From PALSA-894 sp963757565 (GTDB lineage: Bacteria; Pseudomonadota; Alphaproteobacteria; Rhizobiales; Xanthobacteraceae), in the NCBI GenBank assembly GCA_963757565.1, contig CAVWSB010000002.1, forward strand, positions 1-64,000: a stretch of 64,000 bases of DNA, written 5' to 3'. Position 1 is the stretch's first letter. Each line of letters opens with the position of its first letter. Made by a program: the position numbers and the translations under genes. Shown here one piece after another: positions 46,204 to 55,557 of the stretch. The notes below the pieces were generated by a model that was not told the origin of the DNA, did not search any database, and worked only from the letters and a program-made list of their open reading frames with translations.

Positions 46204-47053
46204 TTACTTCTCCGTCTCGACGAGGCCGCGCACGAACAGCCGCTGCATTCCGATCACGACCGCGACCGGCGGCAGCATCGCGAGCATCGCGGTCGCCATC
46301 ACGATCTGCCATTCGGTCAGCGCGTCCGACGTGACGATCATCTTCTTGATGCCGATCACGATCGTCTGCATGTCGTCGCGCGTGGTGATGAGCAGCGGCC
46401 AGAGGTATTGGTTCCAGCCGAGAATGAACAGGATCACGAACAGCGCCGCCATGTTGGTGCGCGAGAGCGGCAGCAGCGTGTCCCAGAAAAAGCGAAACGG
46501 CCCCGCACCATCGATGCGCGAGGCTTCGACCAACTCGTCCGGCACGGTCATGAAGAACTGGCGGAACAGCAGCGTCGCGGTCGCCGACGCGATCAGCGGC
46601 AGCGTCAGCCCCGCATAGGTGTCGAGCATGTTGAGGTCGGACGCGACCTTGTAGGTCGGATAGATGCGCACCTCGACGGGCAGCATCAGCGTGATGAAGA
46701 TGATCCAGAACGCCGTCATGCGGAACGGGAAGCGGAAATACACGATCGCGTAGGCCGAGATGATCGAGATCGCGATCTTGCCGCACGCGATGATCATCGC
46801 CATCACGAAGCGAGTTGATCAGCATGGTGCAGACCGGCTCGCGCGTCGTGCCGCTCGTGCCGATGAAGATCGTGCGGTAGTAGTTCTCCAGAAAATGCGT
46901 GCCGGGCGTCAGCGGCATTTGCCCGTTGGCGATGATGGTCGCCTCGTGCGTCGAGCCGACGAACGCCAGATAGACCGGAAATGCCACGACCGCGATTCCG
47001 ATCCACAGGATCAGGTGCGCGAGCGCATTCCCGAAAGGGCGGTTCTCGACCAT
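46204..47053 (-). CDS. ugpE: UgpE-like ABC transporter permease
   Basis: Inner-membrane permease of a CUT1-type importer, about 282 residues. It begins VENRPFGNALAHLILWIGIA. After a frame change near 46808, it has helices IACGKIAISIISAYAIVYFR and FWIIFITLMLPVEVRIYPTY. The EAA loop that contacts the ATPase reads ELVEASRIDGAGPFRFFWDT. Then LFVILFILGWNQYLWPLLIT and the end VIGMQRLFVRGLVETEK, very UgpE-like. The ATG overlaps the creatininase stop (TGATG) and the TAA is followed directly by the ugpC GTG, so all are translationally coupled. Confidence 0.9.
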
Positions 47054-47822
47054 CAGTCCCACGCCTTCGGATTTTTCAGTACCGCCGCGAGCCCTTCGGC
47101 GCAGACGCCGAGCAACTTCTGCCCTTGTCGGCATTGGCGCGCCGCGCATCGCCGATCACGCCGCTCGGCGTCATCGTCTTGAAATTGTGGAATTGCGACG
47201 GCGGTCCGCGCAGTGCCTTGTCGACGTCCATCCCGAGCATGCCGAAGGCCTCGGCAGCCTGTCGTTCTTCACGCGTTCGGGGATGACGACCATCATCATC
47301 GAGGTCTCGACCTCGCAGGCGTGATGCACGCTCTTCTGATCGTCCAGAAACGGCGCGAGGTCGCCGCGCGACAGCTCGAAATAGGTGGTCGAAAGCACCT
47401 TCAGTGCCGTCTCGCGCGCGAAGTCGGGCAGGAACGCGTTGAGTGCGGCGATGTTGCCGCCGTGGCCGTTGATGATGAACACACGCTTGAAGCCGTGCCG
47501 CTCGATGCTCTTCAGGAACGCGAGCAGCACCGCCCGGTAAGTCGGGATGTCGAACGTGAAGGTGCCGCCGAAGGCCATGTGATGCTCGGCCATGCCGCAC
47601 CACAGCGTTGGCGCCACCACGACCGGCACATCCTTCACGGCGATCTCGGCGCCGCCCTTGCACACGGCTTCGCACAGGATAGGTGTCGACGCCGACCGGA
47701 AGATGCGGCCCGTGCTGCTCCATCGAGGCGACCGGGAGAATGACGATTGCATTCTCGGCGGCCTTGGCGCGCAGATCCTCGGCGGTCAGTTCCTTCCACA
47801 TCACGCTGGATGTCACGCGCAT
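47053..47822 (-). CDS. Creatininase family protein inside the ABC importer operon
   Basis: Metal-dependent amidohydrolase of the creatininase/MftE fold, about 256 residues. It starts RVTSSVMWKELTAEDL. Metal-site motifs are VILPVASMEQHGPHLPVGVD (the QHGPHLP signature), a His region CGMAEHHMAFGGTFTFDIPT, VFIINGHGGNIAALNAFLPD (NGHGGN), and HHACEVETSMMM (HAxExETS). Frame changes near 47675, 47275 and 47115 are crossed; the end is a Lys/Ala-rich frame finishing at TGA 47053. Its ATG overlaps the ugpA stop and its TGA overlaps the ugpE ATG, both as TGATG. It therefore belongs functionally with the transporter and may hydrolyse the imported compound or its product. Confidence 0.88.
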
Positions 47823-48711
47823 CAGTACGTCACCTTCTTCTCGACATAGCGGAACTGGATCGCGGTGAGCCCGATCACGATCACCATGAGGATGACCGAC
47901 TGCGCCGCCGAGCCGCCGAGATCGCCGCCGAGCCGGCCGTCGGCATAAACCTTATAGACCAGCGTCTCGGTCGCCCTTGCCGGGCCCGCCGCCGGTCATG
48001 GCGTCGATGATGCCGAGCGTGTCGAAGAACGCATAGACGATGTTGACGACGATCAGGAAGAACGTCGTCGGCGAGAGCAGCGGGAACGTGATGGTCCAGA
48101 AGCGGCGCATCGGACGCGCGCCGTCGATTGCGGCGGCCTCCATGCACGCTGCGCGGGATCGCGTGCAAGGCCCGCGAGGAAGAACAGGAAGTTGTACGAG
48201 ATCTGCTTCCAGGTCGCGGCAAGCACGACCATGATCATGGCGTGGTTGCTCATTGAGCAGCGGATTCCAGTCGATCCCGAATGTGTCGCGCAAGCCGCGC
48301 GCGACCACGCCGAGCGAGGGTTGGAACATGAAAGCCCACAGCACGCCGGCAATCGCGGGCGCGACAGCGTAGGGCCAGATCAGCAGCGTGCGGTAGACGC
48401 CGGCGCCGGCGAGCTGCTTGTCGGCTTGCGTTGCCAGCAGCAGCGCGATCGAGAGCGAGAGCACCGCGACGGTGCCGGAGAACACCAGCGTGGTGGCGAT
48501 GGTGCGGTAATAGTCCGGTTGGCTGAGCAGCTCGCGATAATTTTCGAACCAGACGAACGCTGGTCGAAAGCCCGAACGCGTCCTGCAGCAGGAACGACTG
48601 CCACACCGCCTGGCTCGCCGGCCAGTAGAAGAAGACCACCGTGACGATGATCTGCGGGATCAGCAGCACATAGGGCAGCAGGCGGTGCGAAAAGATCGAG
48701 CGCTTTTCCAT
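47822..48711 (-). CDS. ugpA: UgpA-like ABC transporter permease
   Basis: Inner-membrane permease partner of UgpE, about 294 residues. It begins EKRSIFSHRLLPYVLLIPQI and VVFFYWPASQAVWQSFLLQD AFG. Later segments, in changing frames, are ATTLVFSGTVAVLSLSIALL, GVYRTLLIWPYAVAPAIAGV, LWAFMFQPSLGVVARGL, the EAA-loop piece EAAAIDGARPMRRFWTITFP and TTFFLIVVNIVYAFFDTLGI, with the end FRYVEKKVTY. Frame changes lie near 48560, 48250, 48150 and 47970. It is separated from ugpB by a palindromic repeat at 48735-48816, and overlaps the creatininase start. Confidence 0.87.
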
Positions 48712-48734
48712 GCGGATGCTTGAGTGCCCCCTTC

Positions 48735-48816
48735 GTCATGGCCGGGGTTGACCCGGCCATCCACGCTCTCGTGCAGTAAGCAAGACGTGGATGCCCGGCA
48801 CAAGGCCGGGCATGAC
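48735..48816. repeat. Dispersed palindromic repeat between ugpB and ugpA
   Basis: About 82 bp beginning GTCATGGCCGGGGTTGACCC and ending AAGGCCGGGCATGAC, with CATCCACG and CGTGGATG as inner inverted arms. It is of the same general class (GTCAT...ATGAC ends) as the elements at 7161 and 7787, but differs in the middle. It would form a strong hairpin between the binding-protein message and the permease message, a common way to favour the binding protein. Confidence 0.75.
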
Positions 48817-48834
48817 GCATGCTGAACGGTCGCG

Positions 48835-50148
48835 CTACTTCACCGTCTTCTCGAACTGCCGCAGCATCGTGTTGCCGCGCGACACCGCCGCGTCGAGCGC
48901 CTCCTTGGCGCTTTTCTTGCCGGCAAGCGCCGCCTCGATCTCCTCCGACCAAACGTCGCGCAACTGCACCATGTTGCCGAGGCGAAGTCCGCGCGAATTC
49001 TCGGTCGGCTCTTTGTTGGTGAGTTCGAGCAGCGGCGTCTCGAGATACGGATTGTCCTTGTAGTAGCCGGACTCCTTTGTCTTCGCGTAGGCCGCCTTGG
49101 TGATCGGCAGATAGCCCGACGACTTGTGCACCTCGACCTGCCGGTCGGTATCGGAGAGGAAGGTGAAGAACTTCGCGACGCCCTTGTATTCCTCGGGCTT
49201 CTTGCCGCCCATCACCCACAGCGATGCGCCGCCGATGATCGAGTTCTGCGGCGCGCCCTTCACGTCCGGGTAATAGGGCATCGGCGCGTTGGTCCAGTCG
49301 AACTTGGCGTTGGACTTCACGTTGCCGAAAAAGCCCGACGAGGTGAGGAAGATCGGGCACTCGCCCGAGGTGAAGCGGCCTTCGCCGGTGTTGGTGCGGC
49401 CCGAATAGTCGTAGGTCTTGTCCTTCTGCAGCTCGATCAGGTTCTGCAGGTGCTTCACCTGCAGGTCGTGATTGAACTCCAGCACGGTGTCGAAGCCGTC
49501 GAGCCCGTTCGCCTTGGTGGAGAGCGGCTGGTTGTGCCAGGCCGAGAGCTGCTCGAGGTTCGCCCAGGTGACCCATGCGTTCGAGAAGCCGCAGGTCGCG
49601 ATGGCCTGCGGCCTTGAGCTTCTTCGCAGCCTCGAACACCTCGGGCCACGTCTTCGGGGATTTCGACGATGCCGGCCTTCTTCAGCGCGTCCTTGTTGAT
49701 CCACATCACCATCGAGGACGAATTGAACGGCAGCGAGAGCATCTCGCCCTTCGCGGTCGAGTAATAGCCGGTGATGCCCGAAAGGTAGTGCGTTGGAGTC
49801 GAACTTCTCGCCCGCCTCCTTCATCATCTGGAACACCGGCTTCACGGCGCCGGTCGCCGCCATCATCGTGGCGGTGCCGACCTCGAACACCTGCATGATG
49901 TGCGGCGCATTGCCGGCGCGGAACGCCGCGATGCCGGCGTTCATCGTGTCGGGGTAGCTGCCCTTGTAGGTCGGGACGACCTTGTATTCGCTCTGCGAGG
50001 CGTTGAAGTCGTTGGCGAGCTTGACGATGACGTCGTTGTTGCCGCCGGTCATCGCGTGCCACCACTGCAACTCGATGACTGCGTGGGCGGGCGTTGCCGC
50101 GGCGAGTGACAGCGCCGTCGCCGCTCCCAGCATGAAGCCACGAACCAT
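48835..50148 (-). CDS. ugpB: UgpB-like ABC transporter substrate-binding protein
   Basis: Periplasmic ligand-binding protein, about 437 residues. The signal is VRGFMLGAATALSLAAATPA with the cut after AHA. Mature features are IELQWWHAMTGGNNDVIVKL, VVPTYKGSYPDTMNAGIAAF, RAGNAPHIMQVFEVGTATMM, LPFNSSSMVMWINKDALKKA and IIGGASLWVMGGKKPEEYKG, all UgpB-like (the WWHAM and GAxLWVM pieces). Frame changes near 49790, 49650 and 49605. UgpB of E. coli binds glycerol-3-phosphate and glycerophosphodiesters, but the embedded creatininase gene hints that the physiological ligand could differ here. It leads the five-gene unit on the minus strand. Confidence 0.92.
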   Translation of the reverse strand: MVRGFMLGAATALSLAAATPAHAVIELQWWHAMTGGNNDVIVKLANDFNASQSEYKVVPTYKGSYPDTMNAGIAAFRAGNAPHIMQVFEVGTATMMAATGAVKPVFQMMKEAGEKFDSNALPFGHHRLLLDREGRDALAAVQFVLDGDVDQQGRAEEGRHRRNPRRRGPRCSRLRRSSRPQAIATCGFSNAWVTWANLEQLSAWHNQPLSTKANGLDGFDTVLEFNHDLQVKHLQNLIELQKDKTYDYSGRTNTGEGRFTSGECPIFLTSSGFFGNVKSNAKFDWTNAPMPYYPDVKGAPQNSIIGGASLWVMGGKKPEEYKGVAKFFTFLSDTDRQVEVHKSSGYLPITKAAYAKTKESGYYKDNPYLETPLLELTNKEPTENSRGLRLGNMVQLRDVWSEEIEAALAGKKSAKEALDAAVSRGNTMLRQFEKTVK

Positions 50149-50379
50149 TGTGTTCTCCTTGTCTGATCCCCCGGGCGGGTCCGCCTAACAAGCGGCCGTA
50201 ACGCCTCCATGACGCGCGTAGCACATTGTAGAACCGGGACGAAACGCTGCGAAAGTGGGAACCGATCCGCCCCTGTTCGACCGCGACCGCATCCTCTAAG
50301 GATGCCACGCAGGATCAGGGCCGATGGGTGGACATGACTTATCGATGACGCGACATCCGGCCCCACAAGGCGGCCGCCG

Positions 50380-51765
50380 ATGAACGCGCCCATTGCGTCG
50401 GTGCCGTCGCGGCTTTCGACGGTTCTGATCTGGACGATCGCGGCGCTGGCGGCGCTGTTTCTGGTCTGGCCGGTGTGGCGCGCGTTCTTCCCCATGGAGA
50501 TCTGGGGCAACGAGGGCTGGAACGCGTATCACGCCGATGCGGCGATGCGCGGCGCTGCCGGCCTCTATCCGCCGAACGACGGACTGATCGCCAACAATTA
50601 TCCGCCGCTCTCTTATTACGTTGTGGGTTGGCTCGGCCGGCTATTCGGCGATCCGCTCTATGTCGGGCGTGTAGTCTCGATCCTCTCGACGCTCTCCATC
50701 GGCGCGGCAGCAACCACCATTGTGCGGCAGCTCGGCGGCTCGCGCGCCGCCTGCTTGATCGCGGGCTTCTGGTTTGTCGCCACGATGGCGCGCTTCTTCG
50801 AATTTTACGTCGGCATGAACGAGCCGCAGCTCTTTGGTCTCGCCGTCATGTCGGCGGCCTTCGCCTGGTTTCTGAAGCGCCACGCACAGGGCCGTCCGGT
50901 CGAGCCCGCCATTCTGCTGATGGTGCTGGCGGGCTTCATCAAGCACAACTTCATCACGTTGCCGCTGGTCGCACTCATCTGGCTCTGGCGCGACGACTGG
51001 CGGCTTGGCCTGCGCGCCACGATCGTGGGCGCCGCCGCGGCGGCGGTCGGTCTGGCGGTCTGCGCGCTGGCGTTTTCGCCCTGGTTCATTCCCGACATGC
51101 TGTTTCCGCGCACCTATCATTGGGCGCGCGCCTTCTCCACCATCGGGCGGCTGCAGTTCATCATGCCCGCGATGGCGATCTGGGCGATCTGGGCCTGGTG
51201 CGAGCGTTGGAGCGTGACCGCGCGCCTGACCGCGCTGCTCATCGGCATCGCGCTGATCACATGTCTCGCGCAGAAATCCGGTGCCGGCGTCGACGAGAAT
51301 GCGCAGTTCGAACTGATTTTCTGCGTCGCGCTCGGCGCGGGCCTTGCCTATGACGGCTTGTTGCGCGATCCGGTGCGCACCGGCTGGCCGGTCGCGCGCA
51401 TCAGTCTGATCGTGCTCGGCGTTCTGGTCGTGCGGCTGCTTGTGTCGAGCCGGCTTGAATTCGCGTATGTGTTGTTCAGCCCGCAATACCGTGCGCAGGC
51501 GGCGGAGAACGCAGCCGTCACCCGCAGCGAGGCTGCGCGCATTGCCGCCATTCCGGGTCCGGTCGCCTGTTCAAATCTCGTTGTCTGCCGCATGGCCGGC
51601 AAGCCGTTCGTGTACGATCACTTCTGGGCGTCCCAACTGGTCGAGACCGGCCGGATGACGTGGGCGCAGGTTGAGCAGCTCGCGCGCCGCAAGGCGATCG
51701 TGCGCGAAACCATCGATCCGCGCGCCAATATCACGGCGCTCTGGCGGCGCATGCGTTCTGATTGA
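50380..51765 (+). CDS. Polytopic membrane protein, glycosyltransferase family 39-like
   Basis: A 461-residue integral membrane protein with about ten hydrophobic helices (for example LIWTIAALAALFLVWPVW, LLMVLAGFIKHNFITLPLV, LIVLGVLVVRLLVSS). Near the start, EIWGNEGWNAYHADAAMRG is an acidic periplasmic loop like the catalytic loop of GT-C enzymes, and NNYPPLSYYVVGWLGRLFGD is a typical second loop. A soluble tail follows. These suggest polyprenyl-phosphate-dependent sugar transfer in the periplasm, but no specific family residue proves it. It is uninterrupted and has no operon partner before panE, which follows 14 bases after. Confidence 0.65.
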   Translation: MNAPIASVPSRLSTVLIWTIAALAALFLVWPVWRAFFPMEIWGNEGWNAYHADAAMRGAAGLYPPNDGLIANNYPPLSYYVVGWLGRLFGDPLYVGRVVSILSTLSIGAAATTIVRQLGGSRAACLIAGFWFVATMARFFEFYVGMNEPQLFGLAVMSAAFAWFLKRHAQGRPVEPAILLMVLAGFIKHNFITLPLVALIWLWRDDWRLGLRATIVGAAAAAVGLAVCALAFSPWFIPDMLFPRTYHWARAFSTIGRLQFIMPAMAIWAIWAWCERWSVTARLTALLIGIALITCLAQKSGAGVDENAQFELIFCVALGAGLAYDGLLRDPVRTGWPVARISLIVLGVLVVRLLVSSRLEFAYVLFSPQYRAQAAENAAVTRSEAARIAAIPGPVACSNLVVCRMAGKPFVYDHFWASQLVETGRMTWAQVEQLARRKAIVRETIDPRANITALWRRMRSD

Positions 51766-51779
51766 AAAGGAGAGTGAGC

Positions 51780-52700
51780 TTGAAAATCGCGATCATGGGT
51801 TCGGGCGGCATCGGCGGCTATTACGGCGCACGGCTTCAATCGGGCGGAGCCGAAGTCACCTTCATCGCGCGCGGCGATCATCTGCGCGCCATGCAGCAGA
51901 ACGGCATCGCGCTGGAAGGCGACCGTCCGATCCACCTGCCCAAGGTGAAGGCGACCGATGATCCGGCGACCATCGGCAAGGTCGACATGGTGATCTTCTC
52001 CGTGAAGCTGCGCGACACCGAAGCGGCCGCGCGTCAGATCGTGCCGATCCTTGGGCCGGACACCGGTATCATCTCGCTGCAGAACGGCGTGACCAAGGAC
52101 GACATGCTGGCGCCGATCGTCGGGCGCGAGCATCTGCTTGGCGGGGCGGCCTATATCGGCGTGTCGATCGCGCGCCCCGGCGTCATCAAAAAGGCCGGCA
52201 CGGTGGAGCGGCTCGCATTCGGCGAGTTCGACAACAAGGTGTCGGCGCGCGCGCAGGCGTTCCTCGACGCCTGCAAGGCGGGCGATATCAAGGCCGACAT
52301 CCCGCCCGATATCTCGCTCGACCTGTGGCAGAAGTTCGTATTCCTCGTTGCGATGTCGAGCGCGACCGCGTCGATGCGCTCGACCGCGGGGCCGATCCGC
52401 TCCAATCCGCTGACACGCCAATTCGTGATCGACCTGATGAAGGAGGTCGCCGCGGTCGGCCGCGCCTGCGGCGTGGCCCTGCCGGAGGATTTCGCCGAAA
52501 AGCGCATCGCGGGTGCTGATGCGATGGCGCCGGAGATGCGCTCCTCAATGGCGCTCGATCTCGAACTGGGGCGGCCGCTCGAACTGCCCTGGCTCGCCGG
52601 CGCGGTGGTCGACATGGGCAAGCAGAAGGGCGTGCCGACGCCTTGCTGCCGTGCCGCGCGCGACATCCTGGCGCTTTATGTGGATGGCAAGCCGTCTTAG
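51780..52700 (+). CDS. panE: 2-dehydropantoate 2-reductase-like protein
   Basis: Reduces ketopantoate to pantoate with NADPH in CoA synthesis. The Rossmann loop is KIAIMGSGGIGGYYGARLQS. VIFSVKLRDTEAAARQIVPI and IISLQNGVTKDDML follow, with the catalytic Lys region FLVAMSSATASMRSTAGPIR and a C-terminal helical domain (GVALPEDFAEKRI, MRSSMALDLELGRPLELPWL). 306 residues. The preferred start is TTG 51780 with AAGGAG eight bases before; TTG 51762 is less likely. Several PanE paralogues exist in such genomes, so it may act on a different 2-keto acid. The stop overlaps the convergent MFS gene. Confidence 0.85.
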   Translation: MKIAIMGSGGIGGYYGARLQSGGAEVTFIARGDHLRAMQQNGIALEGDRPIHLPKVKATDDPATIGKVDMVIFSVKLRDTEAAARQIVPILGPDTGIISLQNGVTKDDMLAPIVGREHLLGGAAYIGVSIARPGVIKKAGTVERLAFGEFDNKVSARAQAFLDACKAGDIKADIPPDISLDLWQKFVFLVAMSSATASMRSTAGPIRSNPLTRQFVIDLMKEVAAVGRACGVALPEDFAEKRIAGADAMAPEMRSSMALDLELGRPLELPWLAGAVVDMGKQKGVPTPCCRAARDILALYVDGKPS

Positions 52701-53899
52701 ACGCGGACCGCTTCCCTGGCGCGCACGCCGCGTGAGAGCGCCCACAAGGCAAGCGTCGCGCAGCCGGCGAGCGCGAGCGGGATCGCGACCGGCCACGCGC
52801 TCGATCCCAGGAGATGGCCGACGATGATGCCGCTCAACGACGCGCACACCATCTGCGACACGCCGAGCAACGATGACGCGGTCCCGGCGCGCTGCGGGAA
52901 CGGCATCATCGCGCCGGCCACCGTCTGCGGCTGCACCAGTCCCATGCCGGCCGCGTAGATCGCCATCGCGGCAGTGAGCCAGATCGGCGACGCGACGCCG
53001 AGCGGCACCGCGGCAACGCTGCCGAGGCCGCCAAGCGCGAGCGCACCGGCCCCGATGCCGATGGTTCGATCGATCCCGAGCGGGATCACGACGCGTGTCG
53101 CAAGCGCGCTGCCCGCCAGATAGCCGCCGCTCGCCGCCGCGAACGCCAGCCCGAACGAGAGCGCCGAGAGGCCGTAGATCTCCTGCAGCACGAACGAGGA
53201 GCCGGAGATCCATGCGAACACGCCGGCAAAGCTGATCGAAAGCATGCCCACATAGGCGAGCACCGCGCGGTTGCGCATGATTTCCGCGTAGCCTGCGAAG
53301 ATTGCGCGCAGAGAGAACGGGCCGGGCGTCGCGGCGCGCAGCGTCTCGGGCAGTTTGCGCCATACGACGAATGCCGCGATCAGGCCGATCGCGATCTGCA
53401 GCACGAAGTGCGAGCGCCAGCCGAATGCGCTTTGCAGAACGCCGCCGATCATCGGCGCGCCGACGGGCGCCAAGGCCATGATGGCGCCCATCAGAGATAA
53501 CTCGCGGCCTGCGCGCGCGCCGGAATAAAGATCGCGCACGATCGCGCGGGCGAGCACGATCGCGCCGGATGAGCCGAGCGCCTGGAATGCGCGGGCGGTG
53601 AGCAGCAGGCCGATATTCGGCGCGAGCGCGCAGCAGAACGACGCCACGCAATAGATCAGCAGCGCCGTGCGCATCACCGGCAACCGGCCGTAACGGTCCG
53701 AGAGCGGGCCATACACGACCTGCCCGATCGCGTACGACACCAGGTAGAGCGAGAGCGTGAGCTGCACGGTCGCGGGCGAGGCGTCGAGCAGGCGTCCGAT
53801 GTCGGGAAACGACGGCAAGTACATGTCGACCGCGAGCGGACCGAGCGCGGTCAACAGCGAGAGCAACGCGGTGAGCGCAAAGGTGTCGGGGCGAAGCAT
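52697..53899 (-). CDS. Bcr/CflA-type multidrug MFS transporter
   Basis: A 12-helix drug efflux pump, 400 residues, uninterrupted. Bcr/CflA features are LGPLAVDMYLPSFPDIGRLL in helix 1, QLTLSLYLVSYAIGQVVYGP followed by LSDRYGRLPVM (the loop 2-3 signature), and ALGSSGAIVLARAIVRDLYS in helix 4. A second-half GGYLAGSALATR and MGLVQPQTVAGAMMPFPQRA fit as well. It probably exports drugs or sulfonamide-like compounds; the substrate is not known. It faces the panE gene, with a four-base overlap of stops. Confidence 0.9.
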   Translation of the reverse strand: MLRPDTFALTALLSLLTALGPLAVDMYLPSFPDIGRLLDASPATVQLTLSLYLVSYAIGQVVYGPLSDRYGRLPVMRTALLIYCVASFCCALAPNIGLLLTARAFQALGSSGAIVLARAIVRDLYSGARAGRELSLMGAIMALAPVGAPMIGGVLQSAFGWRSHFVLQIAIGLIAAFVVWRKLPETLRAATPGPFSLRAIFAGYAEIMRNRAVLAYVGMLSISFAGVFAWISGSSFVLQEIYGLSALSFGLAFAAASGGYLAGSALATRVVIPLGIDRTIGIGAGALALGGLGSVAAVPLGVASPIWLTAAMAIYAAGMGLVQPQTVAGAMMPFPQRAGTASSLLGVSQMVCASLSGIIVGHLLGSSAWPVAIPLALAGCATLALWALSRGVRAREAVRV

Positions 53900-54006
53900 G
53901 CGAGCCGGGTGTTGGCGGGAAAGGCGGCCGTCTATCGGCTTTGCCCCGCTTTGTCGAGCAAGGTGCGTCGCTGGCGAAAAGAGAAGGGCTCAACTAGCAT
54001 CGCGCT

Positions 54007-55557
54007 ATGCGAATCCTCCTCGGTGCGCTCGCAGTGGTGGTCGCCTTGGTGGTGGCGCTCGTTGCCGTCCTGCTTCTGTGGCCGGCGGGGCCGGACACAC
54101 GGCCAGTGCTCGCCGCCAATCCGCCGCTGCAGGCGGCCACGCGCACCTCGACCGTGATTGCGCCCGCCGCGATTGCGCTCAACGCGATTCGCGATGCGAT
54201 GGAGGCGCAAGCGCCGCGTGACCTCTCCGGCAAGCGCGACAATCCGCTCGGGCAATTGCTCACCAACGCCGAGCTCGGCTGGACCATCGCGCGCGGTCCG
54301 CTCGCGCTCACCGGCCGCGCCGAGGGGCTCGCGATCGTGGCGCCACTCAACGGCACGTTTCGCCTGACCGGGCAGATCGGCGCGCAGGTCGGCAATCAAG
54401 TCGGAAACCTCGCCGGCGCGCTCGGCGGCATCGTGAACGAGCAACTCGGCAAGCAGGTCGGCAGTCTGACCGGACGCGCGCTCGATCAGCGCGCCGACAT
54501 TCGCGGCAGCGTCAACATCGTGGCGCGCCCCGTGCTCCTGCCAAACTGGCGGCTGGAGCCGAACCTCAGCGGTCAGGCGAATATCGGCGATGCGAACCTC
54601 TCGGTCGTCGGCGTGAAGCTCAATCTGTCGCGCGAGGTGAAGCCGCTACTCGACCGGGCGGTCGGCGAACAGATGGGCCTGCTGCAGGGGCGCATCCGCA
54701 ACAACCCGGCCATTGAAACCGTGGCGCGTCGCGAGTGGGCGAAAATGTGCCGCGCGATTCCGCTCGGGAAGACGGCGCCCGGCGTGCCGGACCTGTGGCT
54801 GGAGGTGCGGCCGGTGCGTGCGGTTGCGGCACAGCCGCGCATCGACGCCGCGGCCGTCACGCTGACGGTTGGCGTGCAGGCCGAGACGCGTATCACTCCC
54901 GCGGAGAGCAAACCGGACTGCCCGTTCCCCGCCACGATCGAGATCGTACCGCCTATGGAGCAGGGACGCGTGTCGATCGGCGTTCCGATCGATCTGCCGT
55001 TCACGGAAGCAAACAAGCTGCTCGAAGCGCAGCTCAAGGGACGCACGTTCCCCGAGGACGGAATGGGCGCCGTCGCGGTGACGGTGCTACATGCAAGCTT
55101 AGCCGCATCGGGCGACCGCCTGCTCGTGTCGCTGCGCGTGAAAGCGCGCGAGAAGGCAAGCTGGTTCGGTCTCGGCACCGAGGCGACGGTGCATGTCTGG
55201 GGCAAGCCGGCGCTCGATTCCGCGCAACAGATGCTGCGCTTCACCGACATCACGCTCGACGTCGAATCCGAAGCCGCGTTTGGCCTGCTCGGCGCAGCCG
55301 CGCGCGCGGCAATTCCCTATCTGAAGGATGCGCTGGCCGAGAATGCGCGCATTGACCTGAAGCCGTTCGCCGCCAATGCACGCAGCAGCATCGAGGCGGC
55401 GATCGCGGATTTCCGCAAGAGCGGCGAAGGCGTGCAGGCCGATGTGGCGGTGACCGACCTGCGGCTCGCCGGCATCGAATACGACGCCAAAACGCTGCGC
55501 ATCATCGCGGAAGCCGACGGCAGCGTGAAGATCGCGATCAGCGCGCTGCCGCAGTAG
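54007..55557 (+). CDS. DUF4403 family protein
   Basis: A 516-residue protein with one N-terminal membrane helix (ILLGALAVVVALVVALVAVL, ending LLLWPAG), then a long periplasmic domain. DUF4403 features include an early helix-rich part (IAPAAIALNAIRDAMEAQAP), SVNIVARPVLLPNWRLEPNL, SREVKPLLDRAVGEQMGLLQ and FTEANKLLEAQLKGRTFPED near two-thirds length, and a tail ending IAISALPQ. The fold resembles lipid-binding BPI/LPS-type domains in some predictions, but this is inference and the function is unknown. It is uninterrupted and abuts the convergent metallopeptidase gene. Confidence 0.78.
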   Translation: MRILLGALAVVVALVVALVAVLLLWPAGPDTRPVLAANPPLQAATRTSTVIAPAAIALNAIRDAMEAQAPRDLSGKRDNPLGQLLTNAELGWTIARGPLALTGRAEGLAIVAPLNGTFRLTGQIGAQVGNQVGNLAGALGGIVNEQLGKQVGSLTGRALDQRADIRGSVNIVARPVLLPNWRLEPNLSGQANIGDANLSVVGVKLNLSREVKPLLDRAVGEQMGLLQGRIRNNPAIETVARREWAKMCRAIPLGKTAPGVPDLWLEVRPVRAVAAQPRIDAAAVTLTVGVQAETRITPAESKPDCPFPATIEIVPPMEQGRVSIGVPIDLPFTEANKLLEAQLKGRTFPEDGMGAVAVTVLHASLAASGDRLLVSLRVKAREKASWFGLGTEATVHVWGKPALDSAQQMLRFTDITLDVESEAAFGLLGAAARAAIPYLKDALAENARIDLKPFAANARSSIEAAIADFRKSGEGVQADVAVTDLRLAGIEYDAKTLRIIAEADGSVKIAISALPQ

